Shown: in pieces, positions 35,400 to 45,205 of the stretch | Layout of the letters: each line of letters opens with the position of its first letter | Position numbering within the stretch: the first letter of the stretch is position 1 | Assembly: GCA_036346375.1 (NCBI GenBank) | Contig: CM070512.1 | Span: 35,386,466-35,450,465 of the forward strand | From: Guadua angustifolia | Taxonomy: Eukaryota > Streptophyta > Magnoliopsida > Poales > Poaceae | DNA: 64,000 bases | Direction of reading: 5' to 3' | Position numbers and translations under genes: made by a program | The notes under the pieces: generated by a model | The model's input: the letters and a program-made list of their open reading frames with translations, nothing else | What the model was told of the DNA's origin: nothing | Databases searched by the model: none

Positions 35400-36656
35400 G
35401 CTTGAGATAGCGGCGACGTTGAGCGGACTCTCGACGCGACGGGGCATCTGCCGAAGGTTTGATCGCCGGTTTGTATTCGACCCGAAATCAAAACCCATGA
35501 GTTTGCTTAACCAATGTTGTCGCGGTGTGACGAGGGCTTGCTCCAAGAGGGTACTTGAGGCTACCGTGGTCGACGACCACCAAAGTTTGCCCCGTGAGAT
35601 ACTGGCCGCCAATGTCGGATCGCTGGATAGTCCAATAAGTTCACGCCATAAGCCGCAAGCTTTACATGTCGGATCGCCGCTTATGGTCAAGTACGCGATG
35701 GAATGGCCGAACTGTTGAGAACCGCACCTATGCTGGCCTCGATGCGTTGCACTCGACAATAAATGGCATGGTGAAGTCAGGCATTTGTAGCACCGGGGCA
35801 GTCATCAGGGCTTGTTTCAAGCTGCGGAAGGCTTCTTCTGCTTGGTCAGTCCACTGGAAGCTACCTTTCTTCAACAATGATGTCAGGGGCTTGGCAATGG
35901 TGGCGTAGTTCGATGAAGCGCCGTAGTAGCTGTGAGGCCCGTAAACCCGCGATCTGATCCACCGGTTGGTTTGACGAGCAACTACCGCTGAAGTTTAGCT
36001 CGTCTGCTGCGACGCCATTGCACGAGATGATGTGCCCAAGATAGCCCACCGCTCTTGAGCGAATGTGCACTTTGACTTCTTGAGGTATAATCGGTGCTGT
36101 CGAAGCCGGTCCAATATCTGTTGCACATGCTCTCGATGGTCCTCCACTGTCTGGCTATATATAAGGATGTCATCGAAGAATACCAGGGTAAACTTCCGCA
36201 GGAAATCTTGTAAGATTTCATTCATGAGAGCCTGAAAAGTGGATGGTGCGTTTGTTAACCCGAACGGCATCACTAGGAACTCATAGTGTCCTTGATGAGT
36301 CCGGAAGGCGGTCTTGGCGATGTCTTCGCTCCTCATGCGGACTTGGTGGTATCTTGATCGCAGGTCCAGTTTAGAAAAAACTGTGCCCCTTTCAGTTCAT
36401 CCAGCAGTTCTTCCACAACTGGAATAGGGAATTTATCCTTAACTATGCGGCTATTGAGCTCCCGATAATCCACACAGAAACGCCATGAGCCGTCTGCCTT
36501 GCGGACTAGCAGAACTGGCGAGGAGAAGGGAGACCGACTAGGACGGATGATTCCTTGCCGCAACATTTCTTCGCACTGACACTCGATCTCATCTTTCTGC
36601 CGATAGGGGTAGCGATCTGGGCGCACTACTATCGGGTCCGTCCCTTGACCAAACAA
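35400..36656 (-). pseudogene. Ty3/gypsy reverse transcriptase and RNase H region, broken
   Basis: RT motifs RKADGSWRFCVDYRELNSRI and FPIPVVEELLDEL (36333-36656), MPFGLTNAPSTFQALMNEIL and the FFDDILIYS active site (35995-36336) are present in two frames. RNase H-side blocks follow, including QWTDQAEEAFRSLKQAL near 35870-35815 and a YKPAIKPSADAPSRR block near 35470. Frameshifts and stops show that it is inactive. Confidence 0.85.
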
Positions 36657-36921
36657 ATTCCGTGGTCACGTGTCGTAAGCGGAAGGCCTCATGCTTTGCG
36701 AAGACATCCTCATAGGTGACAAGATATCTTCCACACTGCCCGGGTTGCTTCAACAAGATGCAATCCACGAGATTCTTGCTTTCCCGAGGCCTTGGATTGT
36801 GACCCGCTCGTCCCATTATCAAAACCATGAGCGTGTTCTCGAAGTCCCAATGAACCACTCCCAATGATCTCGAGCCACTCCATTCCTGTGACAATGTCAA
36901 AACCATCCGGAGGAATTACTG

Positions 36922-37248
36922 TTAATGGTACGGTGAACTTGTGGTTTTGGATGACCAAGTGAGCCTCTGGAATTCGTCCCACACGTGAGTTGGCCTCCAT
37001 CTGCGACTTTTACCTGTTGGTGCGTAGTCGGTCGTTGAGTCCATTCCCCGGCCCAAAGAAAGATATCCGCTTATAAAGTTGTGGGTACTCCCACCGCCGA
37101 TTAAAACCAAGAGGCGATGTCCCGAACCTCTGCTTCCACCGTGCATCGTCTTGCCTCCTTTTTGGTCCGTGTAATTTGCTAGCATAGAGAGAGAGTTCTC
37201 CTTCCGCCGACTTCTTCCTCCCAGCTTCTTCTTCTTCTTCTTCTTCAA
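36922..37248 (-). pseudogene. Ty3/gypsy aspartic protease region with damaged active site
   Basis: The segment reads LLVLIGGGSTHNFISG. The family motif is a hydrophobic stretch followed by DSGSTHNFI; here Asp-Ser at the active site has become Gly-Gly. It lies between gag and RT as expected. Confidence 0.7.
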
Positions 37249-37669
37249 CTACCTCAAGATGGAATAACCGCTTGCACTTGTGGCCCCGGAGTAGATCTCA
37301 TCACAATTGTAGCAGAGTCCCTTCGCCGCTGCTCGGCGAGTTGGTCTGCAGCCAATCGTAGGCGATTGGGGAAGACGACAAACTCCCTTGCGAGCCCCGG
37401 GATGCGCCGACTGGTTTGGCGCCACAGGCGATAAGCTTTGGGCTCATGTTCCCCGCCGCTCGAGATGCTTCCACTCGCCCGAGGAGTAGACGCCTTGCTT
37501 CCCTCCCGCCACCGGCCGCGAGAGTCGACACCCTCGATCAAGGTCGCCATATTCGCCCAGCCGATGAGACACCCTGGGCCGCCCGTGCTATCCAAGCATC
37601 CTCCCGTCTGTTCACCTCCGGGCCAAACTCATCGCCTCTGCCAGATCACGCGGCCGATCTCGCCGCACA

Positions 37670-38397
37670 TCACCACCAATGTGAGGATAGCCCCGCCGTG
37701 AACATCTCGATTTGGTCCTCCGCTTCATGCGCGGAGCGCGCCAATAATCGTTGGAACTCCCTGGCATAGTCGTCTACCCGACTATCTCCTTGTTTCAGAT
37801 CAACAAGGTCTCCCAGAGGTCCTGAAGTCGCATGCCAGGTGAAACGCTGCAAGAACATTTCAAAAAAATCTTCCCATGCGATAGGGCCTTCATCCAACTC
37901 CCAATTGTCGAGAACTTCTTGTGCCTCGCCGCAAATGCTTGATCCGCCATCTGCACGTATTTGTGGCGCGACAGATCATAAGCTCGAGCGAACCGCTCGC
38001 ACTGGCGCAACCAGAGTAATGGATCCTCTGTTCCGTCATACAGAGGGAGCTCGTAGCGCGGAGCTCTGGGCACCAAAGGGTCGTCCCCGCCCGGGTGGAA
38101 CTCGCGTTGACCTCTGCGATAGGCGGTCGGTGCGCCTGGCGCGTGGGCGGCGAATCTCCCAGACACGCACGTCTCACGATCGTTTTGATCGGAAAACTCG
38201 CGGTCTTGTGCCCTACCGCCTCCTTCCCCCTCGGCTGGCCTCTTGCCTTGTGATTTGACTAACTCGGCCAGAGTCCTCTGGATTTCCACCAAGGAAGTCT
38301 TGAGTCCTTCTACATCCCCGGTCATCCGGGATCGCCAGCCGTCGTCGTCGCTTCCCATGTCTTGGCGCGAAGAAGGATCGTCGGGCTCTGATACCAA
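37670..38397 (-). pseudogene. Ty3/gypsy gag region
   Basis: A 200-residue frame (38397-37795) starts at an ATG next to the primer-binding site. It contains a coiled-coil-like N-terminus and the Retrotrans_gag start (LPLYDGTEDPLLWLRQCERF). The domain continues in another frame at 37897-37670 (AWEDFFEMFLQRF, DLVDLKQGDSRVDDYAREFQ). The frameshift near 37880 splits the capsid domain. Confidence 0.8.
38385..38396 (-). other. Primer-binding site of the Ty3/gypsy element (tRNA-iMet)
   Basis: On the minus strand TGGTATCAGAGC lies three bases after the 5' LTR. It is an exact match to the usual plant initiator-methionine tRNA primer site. Confidence 0.9.
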
Positions 38398-38399
38398 AT

Positions 38400-38854
38400 T
38401 GATACAAGCTTGATCCGCCTGAGCCGACTCGTACGCTCGTGTTCCCGGCCGTCGCCCTGGACGGACGCTCGCCGAAGAAGACTCCCCCGTGATGCTAATT
38501 CGGAAGAGATGTTTTGGCGGTTATCGACGCCACCGCCTCAGGCTAGTTTTAACTCAAAACCAGCATGCCCTGCTTTGTTTATTTGCTTCTCTTTTATAGC
38601 GCTTCTGAGACTTTGCTAAACACAACCCAATCCGACTCGATTAACAATCCACTATGCGGTGGTCGGACTCTTAATACTTGACGAAACGACTCAAATACTT
38701 TATTCTCTGCATGGCACTAGGGACGTCGCGGCGCACGGAAATACCATGCAACTATTCCTTTATATGTATACTAGACTCTGGCGATCACGCCACCTCCTGG
38801 ACCCTCGCTTGGCGCTTGCGCCTCGTGAGTATACGCGATTCATCAAGGCTAATA
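38400..38854 (-). repeat. 5' LTR of the Ty3/gypsy element
   Basis: About 455 bp, plus-strand start TGATACAAGCTTG and end CAAGGCTAATA, with GTTGC following. Its terminal bases are mutated relative to the other LTR, but the alignment and target duplication fix the boundary. Confidence 0.85.
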
Positions 38855-39149
38855 GTTGCGTAATAGTTAATACATCTAAAATTAGCGAATATGATGCCTT
38901 TGCAAATCCACCATCATGTCAAACACATTTTTTCTCTTTTCTGTATGTTACCATGGGCACCGCATTGCTTGTCATATTGGAAATTTGGAATCATCACATT
39001 ATTGATTGTCTCTTGTAGGTTGGATTTACTTTTCATCCATCCTTAAAAAGGTTTCTTTTTCATCACTTTTCTATATGTTTTCGGAAAACAGTTACCAAGT
39101 ATAATTTTTGACCCTTTCTTTTCTTGTGTTTGATACTGGGACATCTTAA

Positions 39150-39912
39150 CTCTAGAGAATCAGCACCACAAAGAGAGGCATCTGCACTTCAAGATGAGGT
39201 TTTCCTTGTTCTCTAGACACTAGTTACTTGCATTATAGTTCATGTTTCTAGTTTAGCTGTTAGGAGTTTTTACTAGGACATTGAAAAGTTGAAGAGTGCC
39301 TATCAGCTAGCTCTTTGAGGACTAATGCAATGCTGTACTACAGCTTGATATGCTACAAGAGGAGAATGAGAGCGTTCTAGAAAAGGTAAAGTAGCAAACA
39401 TCATCACCATTTAGTGCAACTTTGTAATCATATTTTCTGTCAGGCTTTGATAACCTATTTCAATCTTGATCAATGCCATTCGACTTGTCAAGAAAGATGC
39501 GAGGAAGTGGAAGCTAGAGCCAAGGAGCTTGAGAAACAGTGAGATTAGTATATACTGAAAATTTTCTCGATGTGCTTATTTGGATATGTTTGCTCATTTG
39601 CGATATTTGTTCTGGGTCTATCTCAACTATAACTAAACTTGACTTTTGACATATTGGAACAAGTTGGCCTTTTTTATGTTCAGAATGTAAATGTTGCATA
39701 CTTAGCTGTATGCATCTTCTGTTTGCTAAGGTCATAATTTGTTGATATGCAGGTAGCTGCTCTTGGAGAAGGGGTATCATTAGAAGCTCGCCTCTTGAGC
39801 AGGTTTGTTCCATTCCTGGATATGCATGTTTCACAAGTCCAGAACTGGTCATAGCATAACGTTTTACATGAATGCTGGCAGGAAGGAGGCAGCACTTAAA
39901 CAGAGGGAGGTT
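39150..39912 (+). pseudogene. Captured exons of a coiled-coil protein gene
   Basis: Short + strand exons separated by intron-like sequence: near 39160-39199 (REASALQDE), 39281-39390 (IEKLKSAYQLAL then a stop, later LQEENESVLEK), 39488-39540 (ERCEEVEARAKELEKQ), 39753-39800 (VAALGEGVSLEARLLSR) and 39884-39910 (KEAALKQRE). Heptad-like Glu/Lys/Leu/Ala content indicates a coiled coil. The pieces join into one plausible coiled-coil stretch of a plant protein, but I cannot name the gene with confidence. Stops and missing splice sites show that it is a fragment. Confidence 0.6.
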
Positions 39913-39990
39913 AGTTTTTCTTCTTGTGTTTTATTTCAAAGTTTTACTGAATGATATATGTAAGTACATACCTATAGATTCATTTTACAG

Positions 39991-40493
39991 AGGTGGATGT
40001 TGACTTTGTTTGGAAAGCTGTTCGTGCTATGGGAAGATTTGCAATTAAATTGGAGAGAGATGCTGAAAGGTGCATCAGCGTTTTGCTTGAGCTGATTAAG
40101 ATAAAAGTTAATTATGTTGTGCAAGAAGCTATTATTGTTATCAAGGACATCTTTAGCCGCTACCCAAACACGCAAGTGCCTTCTCATGAAAGCTCGGCAT
40201 TCGATATTTTGGTGCTATGGAGCTATCAGTGTTCTTTTTTACTCAAGGAAATTTTGTGTGAAAAAGTAATTGTTTTCTTGCTGAATATGCAGATACGAGT
40301 CTATCATCGCAACACTTTGTGAAAGTCTGGACACTTTAGATGAACCAGAGGCTAAGGTATTAGTCTATGAACACAGTCTCGGCAATTTATTGCATGTTTT
40401 GTTCACTCACATGTTTCATTTTCTTCTGGCATCAATGATTTGGATAATTGGAGAATATGCCGAAAGAATTGACAATGCTAATGAACTGCTTGA
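39991..40493 (+). pseudogene. Captured beta-adaptin (AP complex large subunit) exons
   Basis: Beta-adaptins are large subunits of clathrin adaptor complexes. Exon A (39991-40171) encodes EVDVDFVWKAVRAMGRFAIK, then CISVLLELIKIKVNYVVQEA and IVIKDIFSRYPNT, part of the N-terminal Adaptin_N helical solenoid. It ends before a GC-type donor (GCAAGT). Exon B (40293-40356) encodes YESIIATLCESLDTLDEPEA before GTATTAG. Exon C (about 40429-40493) encodes ASMIWIIGEYAERIDNANEL, but its 3' acceptor AG is missing and the homology stops abruptly at 40493. About 100 residues out of a protein of roughly 900 are present, so this is a captured fragment. Confidence 0.85.
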
Positions 40494-41030
40494 GAAACGG
40501 TTGTTTAAAATATTATATGCCAACTGAAGTCAATTGTTCATAATTAGATTTTATTTTTGCACTGCGGAAGTAATGGTTGTTTAAAACGTGAATCGTGTGC
40601 ACAAATTAAACTAGCTTACTTAGGATGATTATTATTTTCATCACTCTTTCAGGACATGTTCGATAGTGTAGAATATAAATAATTGATTTTGTGAGTTAAT
40701 GTATACCAATAATCTATTATAGTACTATTCTCACAGTGCCTTGAACTAATGATTTTACAAACAGAATGTATGCTGTAATATGCTAGCTATTGACATTCAT
40801 TTTATTCTTATTTAGTTCTTACTGCATGTGAGTCATTTTATTGTTGATCGTTCTTGCATGGCTAAATTACGAAATCAACAATTGGTGTATGCGTTTGTAT
40901 ATTAAGAGTTTGGTTGGATTTTTTTCTTATTAGGCTCTATCTTTTGTTTATATTGAAGTTATATATGCAACTGTAGCATTATATGTATCACGGTGAATTT
41001 CTGTAAACTTTTAGAGATTTATATATTTTT
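40494..41030. other. AT-rich filler of the CACTA element
   Basis: I see no coding or structured signal between the captured adaptin fragment and the right subterminal region. Confidence 0.5.
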
Positions 41031-41476
41031 AAAAATTTAAAATATTATTTTCGCTAAACTTGGGCAAAAAAATAGCATTTTCATATTTTTTAATTTAAAA
41101 TAACGAAAATAGCATTTTTCATATTTTTTAAATTTAAAATACTATTTTCGCGTGCCTTGCATTTTCATATTTTTAATTTAAAATACGAAAATAGCATTTT
41201 CATTTTTTTAAAAATTTAAATATTATTTTAAATCGGCTTTAGCCGATTTAAAATACATTTGCCACGTCAACCTTTGGTAGCGGTTAGATTGCATCGACTA
41301 GTAATTTAAATGACTCGTAGTCAGTCAAAATAATTTATTTTCGCTTCGGAGTGCGAAATTAAATATTTTAGATTGTTTTTTTCCGTTCGGCCAAAAGCCA
41401 ACGAAAATAGCCAAAAACCGACGCTTATAGTTTCGCCGGCTTTTGGCCGATTTAAAATAACTCAGATTCTGTAGTG
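41031..41476. repeat. Right subterminal region and terminus of the Pack-type CACTA element
   Basis: Repeats of ATTTAAAATA, AAAATAGCATTTTCATA and AAATCGGC/GCCGATTTAAAATA words run to the terminus CAGATTCTGTAGTG at 41476. GCCGGCTTTTGGCC and GGCCAAAAGCC palindromes lie near the end. Confidence 0.7.
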
Positions 41477-41860
41477 TTTGCAACCCCTAGATATTTGCAA
41501 AGCTTCCAAAGGAAGCATTTCTTCAGCTATTTGCTGTATACCACTCTAGAATCCAGTCATGCTTCCAAGTTAGCATGAACAAAGCGTGTATTCTCAGTCA
41601 TTAGACGAAGCAAAAGCTCAGTAAGGTAGAAAAGGGCCAACATCTTTGGGGTCTCTCACCTGTATTAGAAAGGCAATGCGAACTATTAATGTTGCGACAA
41701 CATCAAACACCAAGGCAAAAACACCATTGGCTACCACATAAGAACCAATGTTAACATCCACTTGCATAAGAACCAGCAGATGAACAAGATGCATTCCCTT
41801 ATTCAGAAACGAAAAAAAAGAAGGATGAACTTTCATCCGTAGTTAATGTTCTGAAACCAC
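41477..41860 (-). other. Unique sequence with one exon-like segment (membrane protein-like)
   Basis: The minus strand has an open segment 41836-41618 containing a hydrophobic stretch (GSYVVANGVFALVFDVVATL then IVRIAFLIQ) that ends at CAG before a GTGAGA donor near 41660. This looks like an exon with one or two membrane-spanning helices from an unidentified gene. Together with 48437-48861 and 63321 onward it may be the host locus into which the copia and large CACTA elements inserted. Confidence 0.4.
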
Positions 41861-42269
41861 TGTTGGGTTGATCTCGCGCGGCTCGGTCAGAGACCGAGTC
41901 CATGCCCACATCTGCGCCCTGATTGGGGGCGCAACAACCTCATTGGTTGCGGCCCCCTGTCACACTCGCGCTATATAAAGTGGGACAAGGCCAGCACGCG
42001 AACAAACGTTCGTTGTAGCTCCTTGTGCCCCCACATACACTCGAGATCCGATCTAAACCCTAGTGCGTGGAAGTGACGGGAAGGCCGTCGCCGTTCTTCA
42101 CTGCGTCTTCATCCTCTCCGTGTGAACGTGAAGGCTGCTACTACTTCTTCTTCACCGAGCAAACACAATGGCGTCTTCCTCAACAAACCCTAATCCCGAA
42201 GGTATTCCCCTATTGCCACCGCATCTAGGTGTTCATGATTAGGCACTAAGATCCTTAAGAATATCATCA
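41861..42269 (+). repeat. 5' LTR of the Ty1/copia element
   Basis: It contains a TATA box (CTATATAAAG at 41971-41980), a leader with AAACCCTAG, and an ATG at 42168 that opens the frame later continued in gag. It ends TCATCA at 42269. Confidence 0.95.
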
Positions 42270-42270
42270 A

Positions 42271-42282
42271 TGGTATCAAAGC
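42271..42282 (+). other. Primer-binding site of the Ty1/copia element (tRNA-iMet type)
   Basis: TGGTATCAAAGC lies one base after the LTR, a one-base variant of the usual TGGTATCAGAGC. Confidence 0.85.
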
Positions 42283-43307
42283 TTGCGTTTTAAGTGCCTA
42301 AGCCTAACCCTAGATGAAGAACCCCTTCGGGTTTGGAGAGATTTCATAACTTGCCACCTTTAAAATTCGTTTTTTCGGTATTTGACACCCTGGCCCACTG
42401 TCATAGACTCAGATGGACCCACATATCATACACAGGAGCTGAAAGGCACACGAATTGGGTGTCATTTTCTGAAATTTCACTTCGGGTTTGTGCCCTTCTC
42501 GGGCTAGTTCATGTGCGCAAAGAAGATAGAAGGAGAGGAAGACCTTTCTGTTTTGCTCTCGGATTGAAACCCTAGAAAAGGAAATCCCCAAAACTTCCCC
42601 AAATCAGATAAGAACCTTAGCGCATTTCCCCCCAAAATCCCCAAGATCCGCATCAAGATTTTGGGGAAGAAGCCCTACCTGGGCTCGCCGTGCTCGTCGT
42701 CTTGGATGGCGGTCACGGGAAGTAGCCGCTTCGCATCCTTCGCGTCCATCGCCGGTTCATCTTCTCGGCTTCGCATGCGTGCGGCTTAGGGCGCCGCCAG
42801 GGTCAGCGAGACGGCGTCGTCCCACCCTCGGTGATCCGCGCCTGACCGCCGGGGCCTGCAGTAGCGCCGCCACCCCTTCGTCTCCATCTCTGTCGCTCTC
42901 TCCCGCGCGTTGCGTTGGAGACGAAGCAGTCGAGGAGACGAGTTCAAATGAATTAGGGTTTCCAGCGCTGGCCGAATTTTTCGGGTTTTATCCCGCCCCG
43001 GAGAGATCATGGCCGTCCGATGCAATCGGACGGTGCAAAGTCACTGGCGGACTTTTGAGGGCTTTTTACCCACAATGAAAGAAAATTGCCGCCAGCCCAA
43101 GTTGTTGGAGGCCCGGTGACCTAAGGTTTGGGCCAATTTTCGGTCTTAAACAAAGGTAATGAACGATGAAAATTTTAGTTTATTTATTTTTGCTGTGAAG
43201 AATTAGTTTAAGTGATGAGTAAAAAATATGTTTTCGCTGCTAAGTTTATGTTTATTTTTTCTAATTAAATTGGATCCAACGTGAAAATTTAATTAGAAAA
43301 TTATATT

Positions 43308-43429
43308 AAGTTTATTTTAGTATGGGAATTTTGTCTTCTAACCAACGTTGATGATAAAATTTGCCATTAAGTTTATTCTCAGTGTGGGAATTTATCTTCT
43401 AACCAACATTGATGATAAAATTTGCCACG
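43308..43429. repeat. Two tandem 61-bp units in the copia gag leader intron
   Basis: Units starting AAGTTTATT at 43308 and 43369 share TCTTCTAACCAAC and TTGATGATAAAATTTGCCA; they differ at a handful of positions. Confidence 0.8.
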
Positions 43430-44446
43430 ACAATTAAGTTTAAGTTTTGTTCTATTCTAATTCTGCCCAACGGTGTTTTAGAAGTAGAACAAATTTTTCT
43501 GTTAAGTGCATGTTTTTAATTGAACCAACGTTGAATTAATTCATGCATCTATTATTTCAGTATTCTAATTAAGTTGTATTTTCTTTTGAAGCTGCGAACA
43601 CCTCAAATGTTCTAAGTCTGATCTCTGCTATTGAGCCCCTAAATGGGGGGAATTATCCCTCTTGGAGGGAGAAGATTGAGATGGCACTTGCACTCTCAGA
43701 CATTGATTATGCAATTTTGCATGATCGTCCCACTGAGCCCCAACCGATCCCTGATGGTCAACCGGGTGCTCAGAATAATGCTACAGCAAGAATGGCATAC
43801 GACATTGAGCGTGTGAAATGGGAAAATTCTAACAGAAAATGCATGATGGTGATTAAGAACTCCATCATGGAAGCAATAAGAGGTGCCATCCCAGAATGTG
43901 CTAGTGCTAAGGAATATCTTAGCAAAGTTCAGAGTCAGTTCACTAGCTCTACTAAGATGTATGCAAACTCTCTTATGCAAAGACTTGGAAATGAGAAGTT
44001 CGATGGGCAAAGTAACATTAGAGAGCACATTTTGAAGATGAGCAACATAGCCACTAAACTGAAGACCATGAAAATGGAGATTTCAGAAGGATATTTGGTG
44101 CAATTTATCATTAATTCCTTACCCAAGGAATATGAAACTTTTGCAGTCAATTACAACTCCATAAATGAAAAATGGAGTATAGAAAAATTGATGGCTATGT
44201 GTGCTCAAGAACAAGAGAGGCTTAGAGCTCAAAGGATTGATTCTATCAATCATCTTAAGCAATCTGAAAAGAAAAAGAGTAATTTTCATGGTAAGTCTAA
44301 GCCTTTCTTTAAGAACAAAGGTAGACCTCAGAATAAGAGATTTACCTCAGGCCAGAAGCCTTATGAAGGCAAAGGCAAGGGTCCAGCAGAGGTGGACAAA
44401 GATACATGTAGACATTGCAATAAAAAAGGACACTACATGAAGAATC

Positions 44447-45205
44447 ATGCGTTCAGTTCCTTAAATGGCTGAACAAGAATGGTAAGTATCAAATTACATT
44501 CATAGATGAATCCCTGTATTTAAATTTTCCCACTCATACATGGTGGATTGACTCAGGTGCAACTGTTCATATTGCAAATTCCATGTAGGGATTCCATACG
44601 AAGAGGATCCTGAAAAGAGGAGAAAGAAGAATTAGAGTCGCCAACGGCGTCGAGGAAGATGTTGAAGCCATCGGAGAACTCCCCTTAGAATTAAATAATA
44701 GCTTCATTCTTCGTTTACATAATGTTTTAGTTGTACCCTCCATGAGGAGGAATTTGATTTCAGTATCCTGTTTAGATGATGATGGCTATACATGTCATTT
44801 TGGGAATAAAAAATGTTTGATTCAATTTAATAATATTGATATTGGCCTTGCCTTCATGTAAGACAAGCTTTATTTAGTTTTCCAAAGTAATGATGTGAAT
44901 GTTGTGAATGCCTCTTCATCGATGAATGAATGTAAGAAGCATAAGAGAAGTGAGATCGAGGCGTCTTGAAATTATGGCAATTGCTTGCTAGGCCATATTT
45001 CGAGGGGGAGGATTGAAGGATTAATCAAAGAAGAAATTCTTCACCCGTTAGACTTCTCAGATTCAGAACATTGCATTGATTGTATTAAGGGCAAATATGT
45101 TAAGCAATTTAAAAAAAGGTGCCAAACGAAGCACAGGAATTTTAGAAATTGTTCACACAGACATTTGTGGTCCTTTTCCTATGAAGTCAGTGAATGGTTT
45201 TGATT
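44447..45205 (+). pseudogene. Ty1/copia protease and pre-integrase region, broken
   Basis: In the frame after the gag shift the sequence reads WLNKNGKYQ, then THTWWIDSGATVHIAN (aspartic protease active site DSGA). The LHNVLVVPSMRRNLISVSCL block and a pre-integrase region (LGHISRGRIEGL, then HCIDCIKGKYVKQ, zinc-binding Cys pair) follow. Stops occur near 44588, 44860 and 44967. Confidence 0.85.

Larger units (their letters stand above)
33488..38854 (-). mobile_element. Full-length, decayed chromodomain Ty3/gypsy retrotransposon
   Basis: The element is oriented on the minus strand. It has paired LTRs (5' LTR 38400-38854, 3' LTR 33488-33936), a primer-binding site complementary to initiator tRNA-Met, a polypurine tract, and gag, protease, RT-RNase H, integrase and chromodomain remnants in the canonical gypsy order. 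A perfect target duplication GTTGC flanks it (33483-33487 and 38855-38859). The LTRs differ by many substitutions and small indels and the pol frame is broken repeatedly, so it is not recent. It lies inside the CACTA element 31148-41476 and is therefore younger than that insertion. Confidence 0.9.
31148..41476. mobile_element. Complete non-autonomous CACTA element with captured gene exons, invaded by a Ty3/gypsy element
   Basis: The left end is CACTACAGGAAAACGTGG at 31148 and the right end is the complement of CACTACAGAATCTGAG at 41476. Both are flanked directly by TTT (31145-31147 and 41477-41479), a perfect 3-bp target duplication. Subterminal motifs CCGTCGAAAATA (left) and AAAATAGC..TCGGC..GCCGA words (right) recur near the ends. 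No transposase is recognisable. Interior: a GC-rich first-exon-like segment (31411-31580), a coiled-coil gene fragment (about 39150-39912) and beta-adaptin exons (39991-40493). Removing the 5.4-kb gypsy insertion (33488-38854) leaves about 5 kb. It looks like a Pack-type CACTA that has picked up host sequences. Confidence 0.85.
42168..44472 (+). pseudogene. Ty1/copia gag, apparently with a first exon in the LTR and a 1.39-kb intron
   Basis: A long frame encodes a UBN2/copia-type Gag: LISAIEPLNGGNYPSWREKI (43617-43676), then a capsid region, a basic stretch and a zinc knuckle CRHCNKKGHYMKN near 44406-44446. The frame is open upstream to 43592, which directly follows TTTTCTTTTGAAG, a good acceptor. 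An ATG in the LTR (42168) opens MASSSTNPNPE and ends at GAAG before GTATTC (42201). Joining 42168-42201 to 43592 keeps the frame and supplies a start, so the intron would be 42202-43591. The last knuckle Cys is lost by a frameshift at about 44447. Without splicing the first Met of the long frame would be 43681, inside the conserved N-terminal region. Confidence 0.7.

Noticed and set aside
38410..39018. Open frames across the gypsy LTR and its right flank
   Set aside because: They run through the LTR and junction, with no conserved product.
42333..43078. GC-rich open frames in the copia leader as a captured gene
   Set aside because: No domain, frames on both strands, and the region sits inside the putative leader intron; evidence is insufficient.
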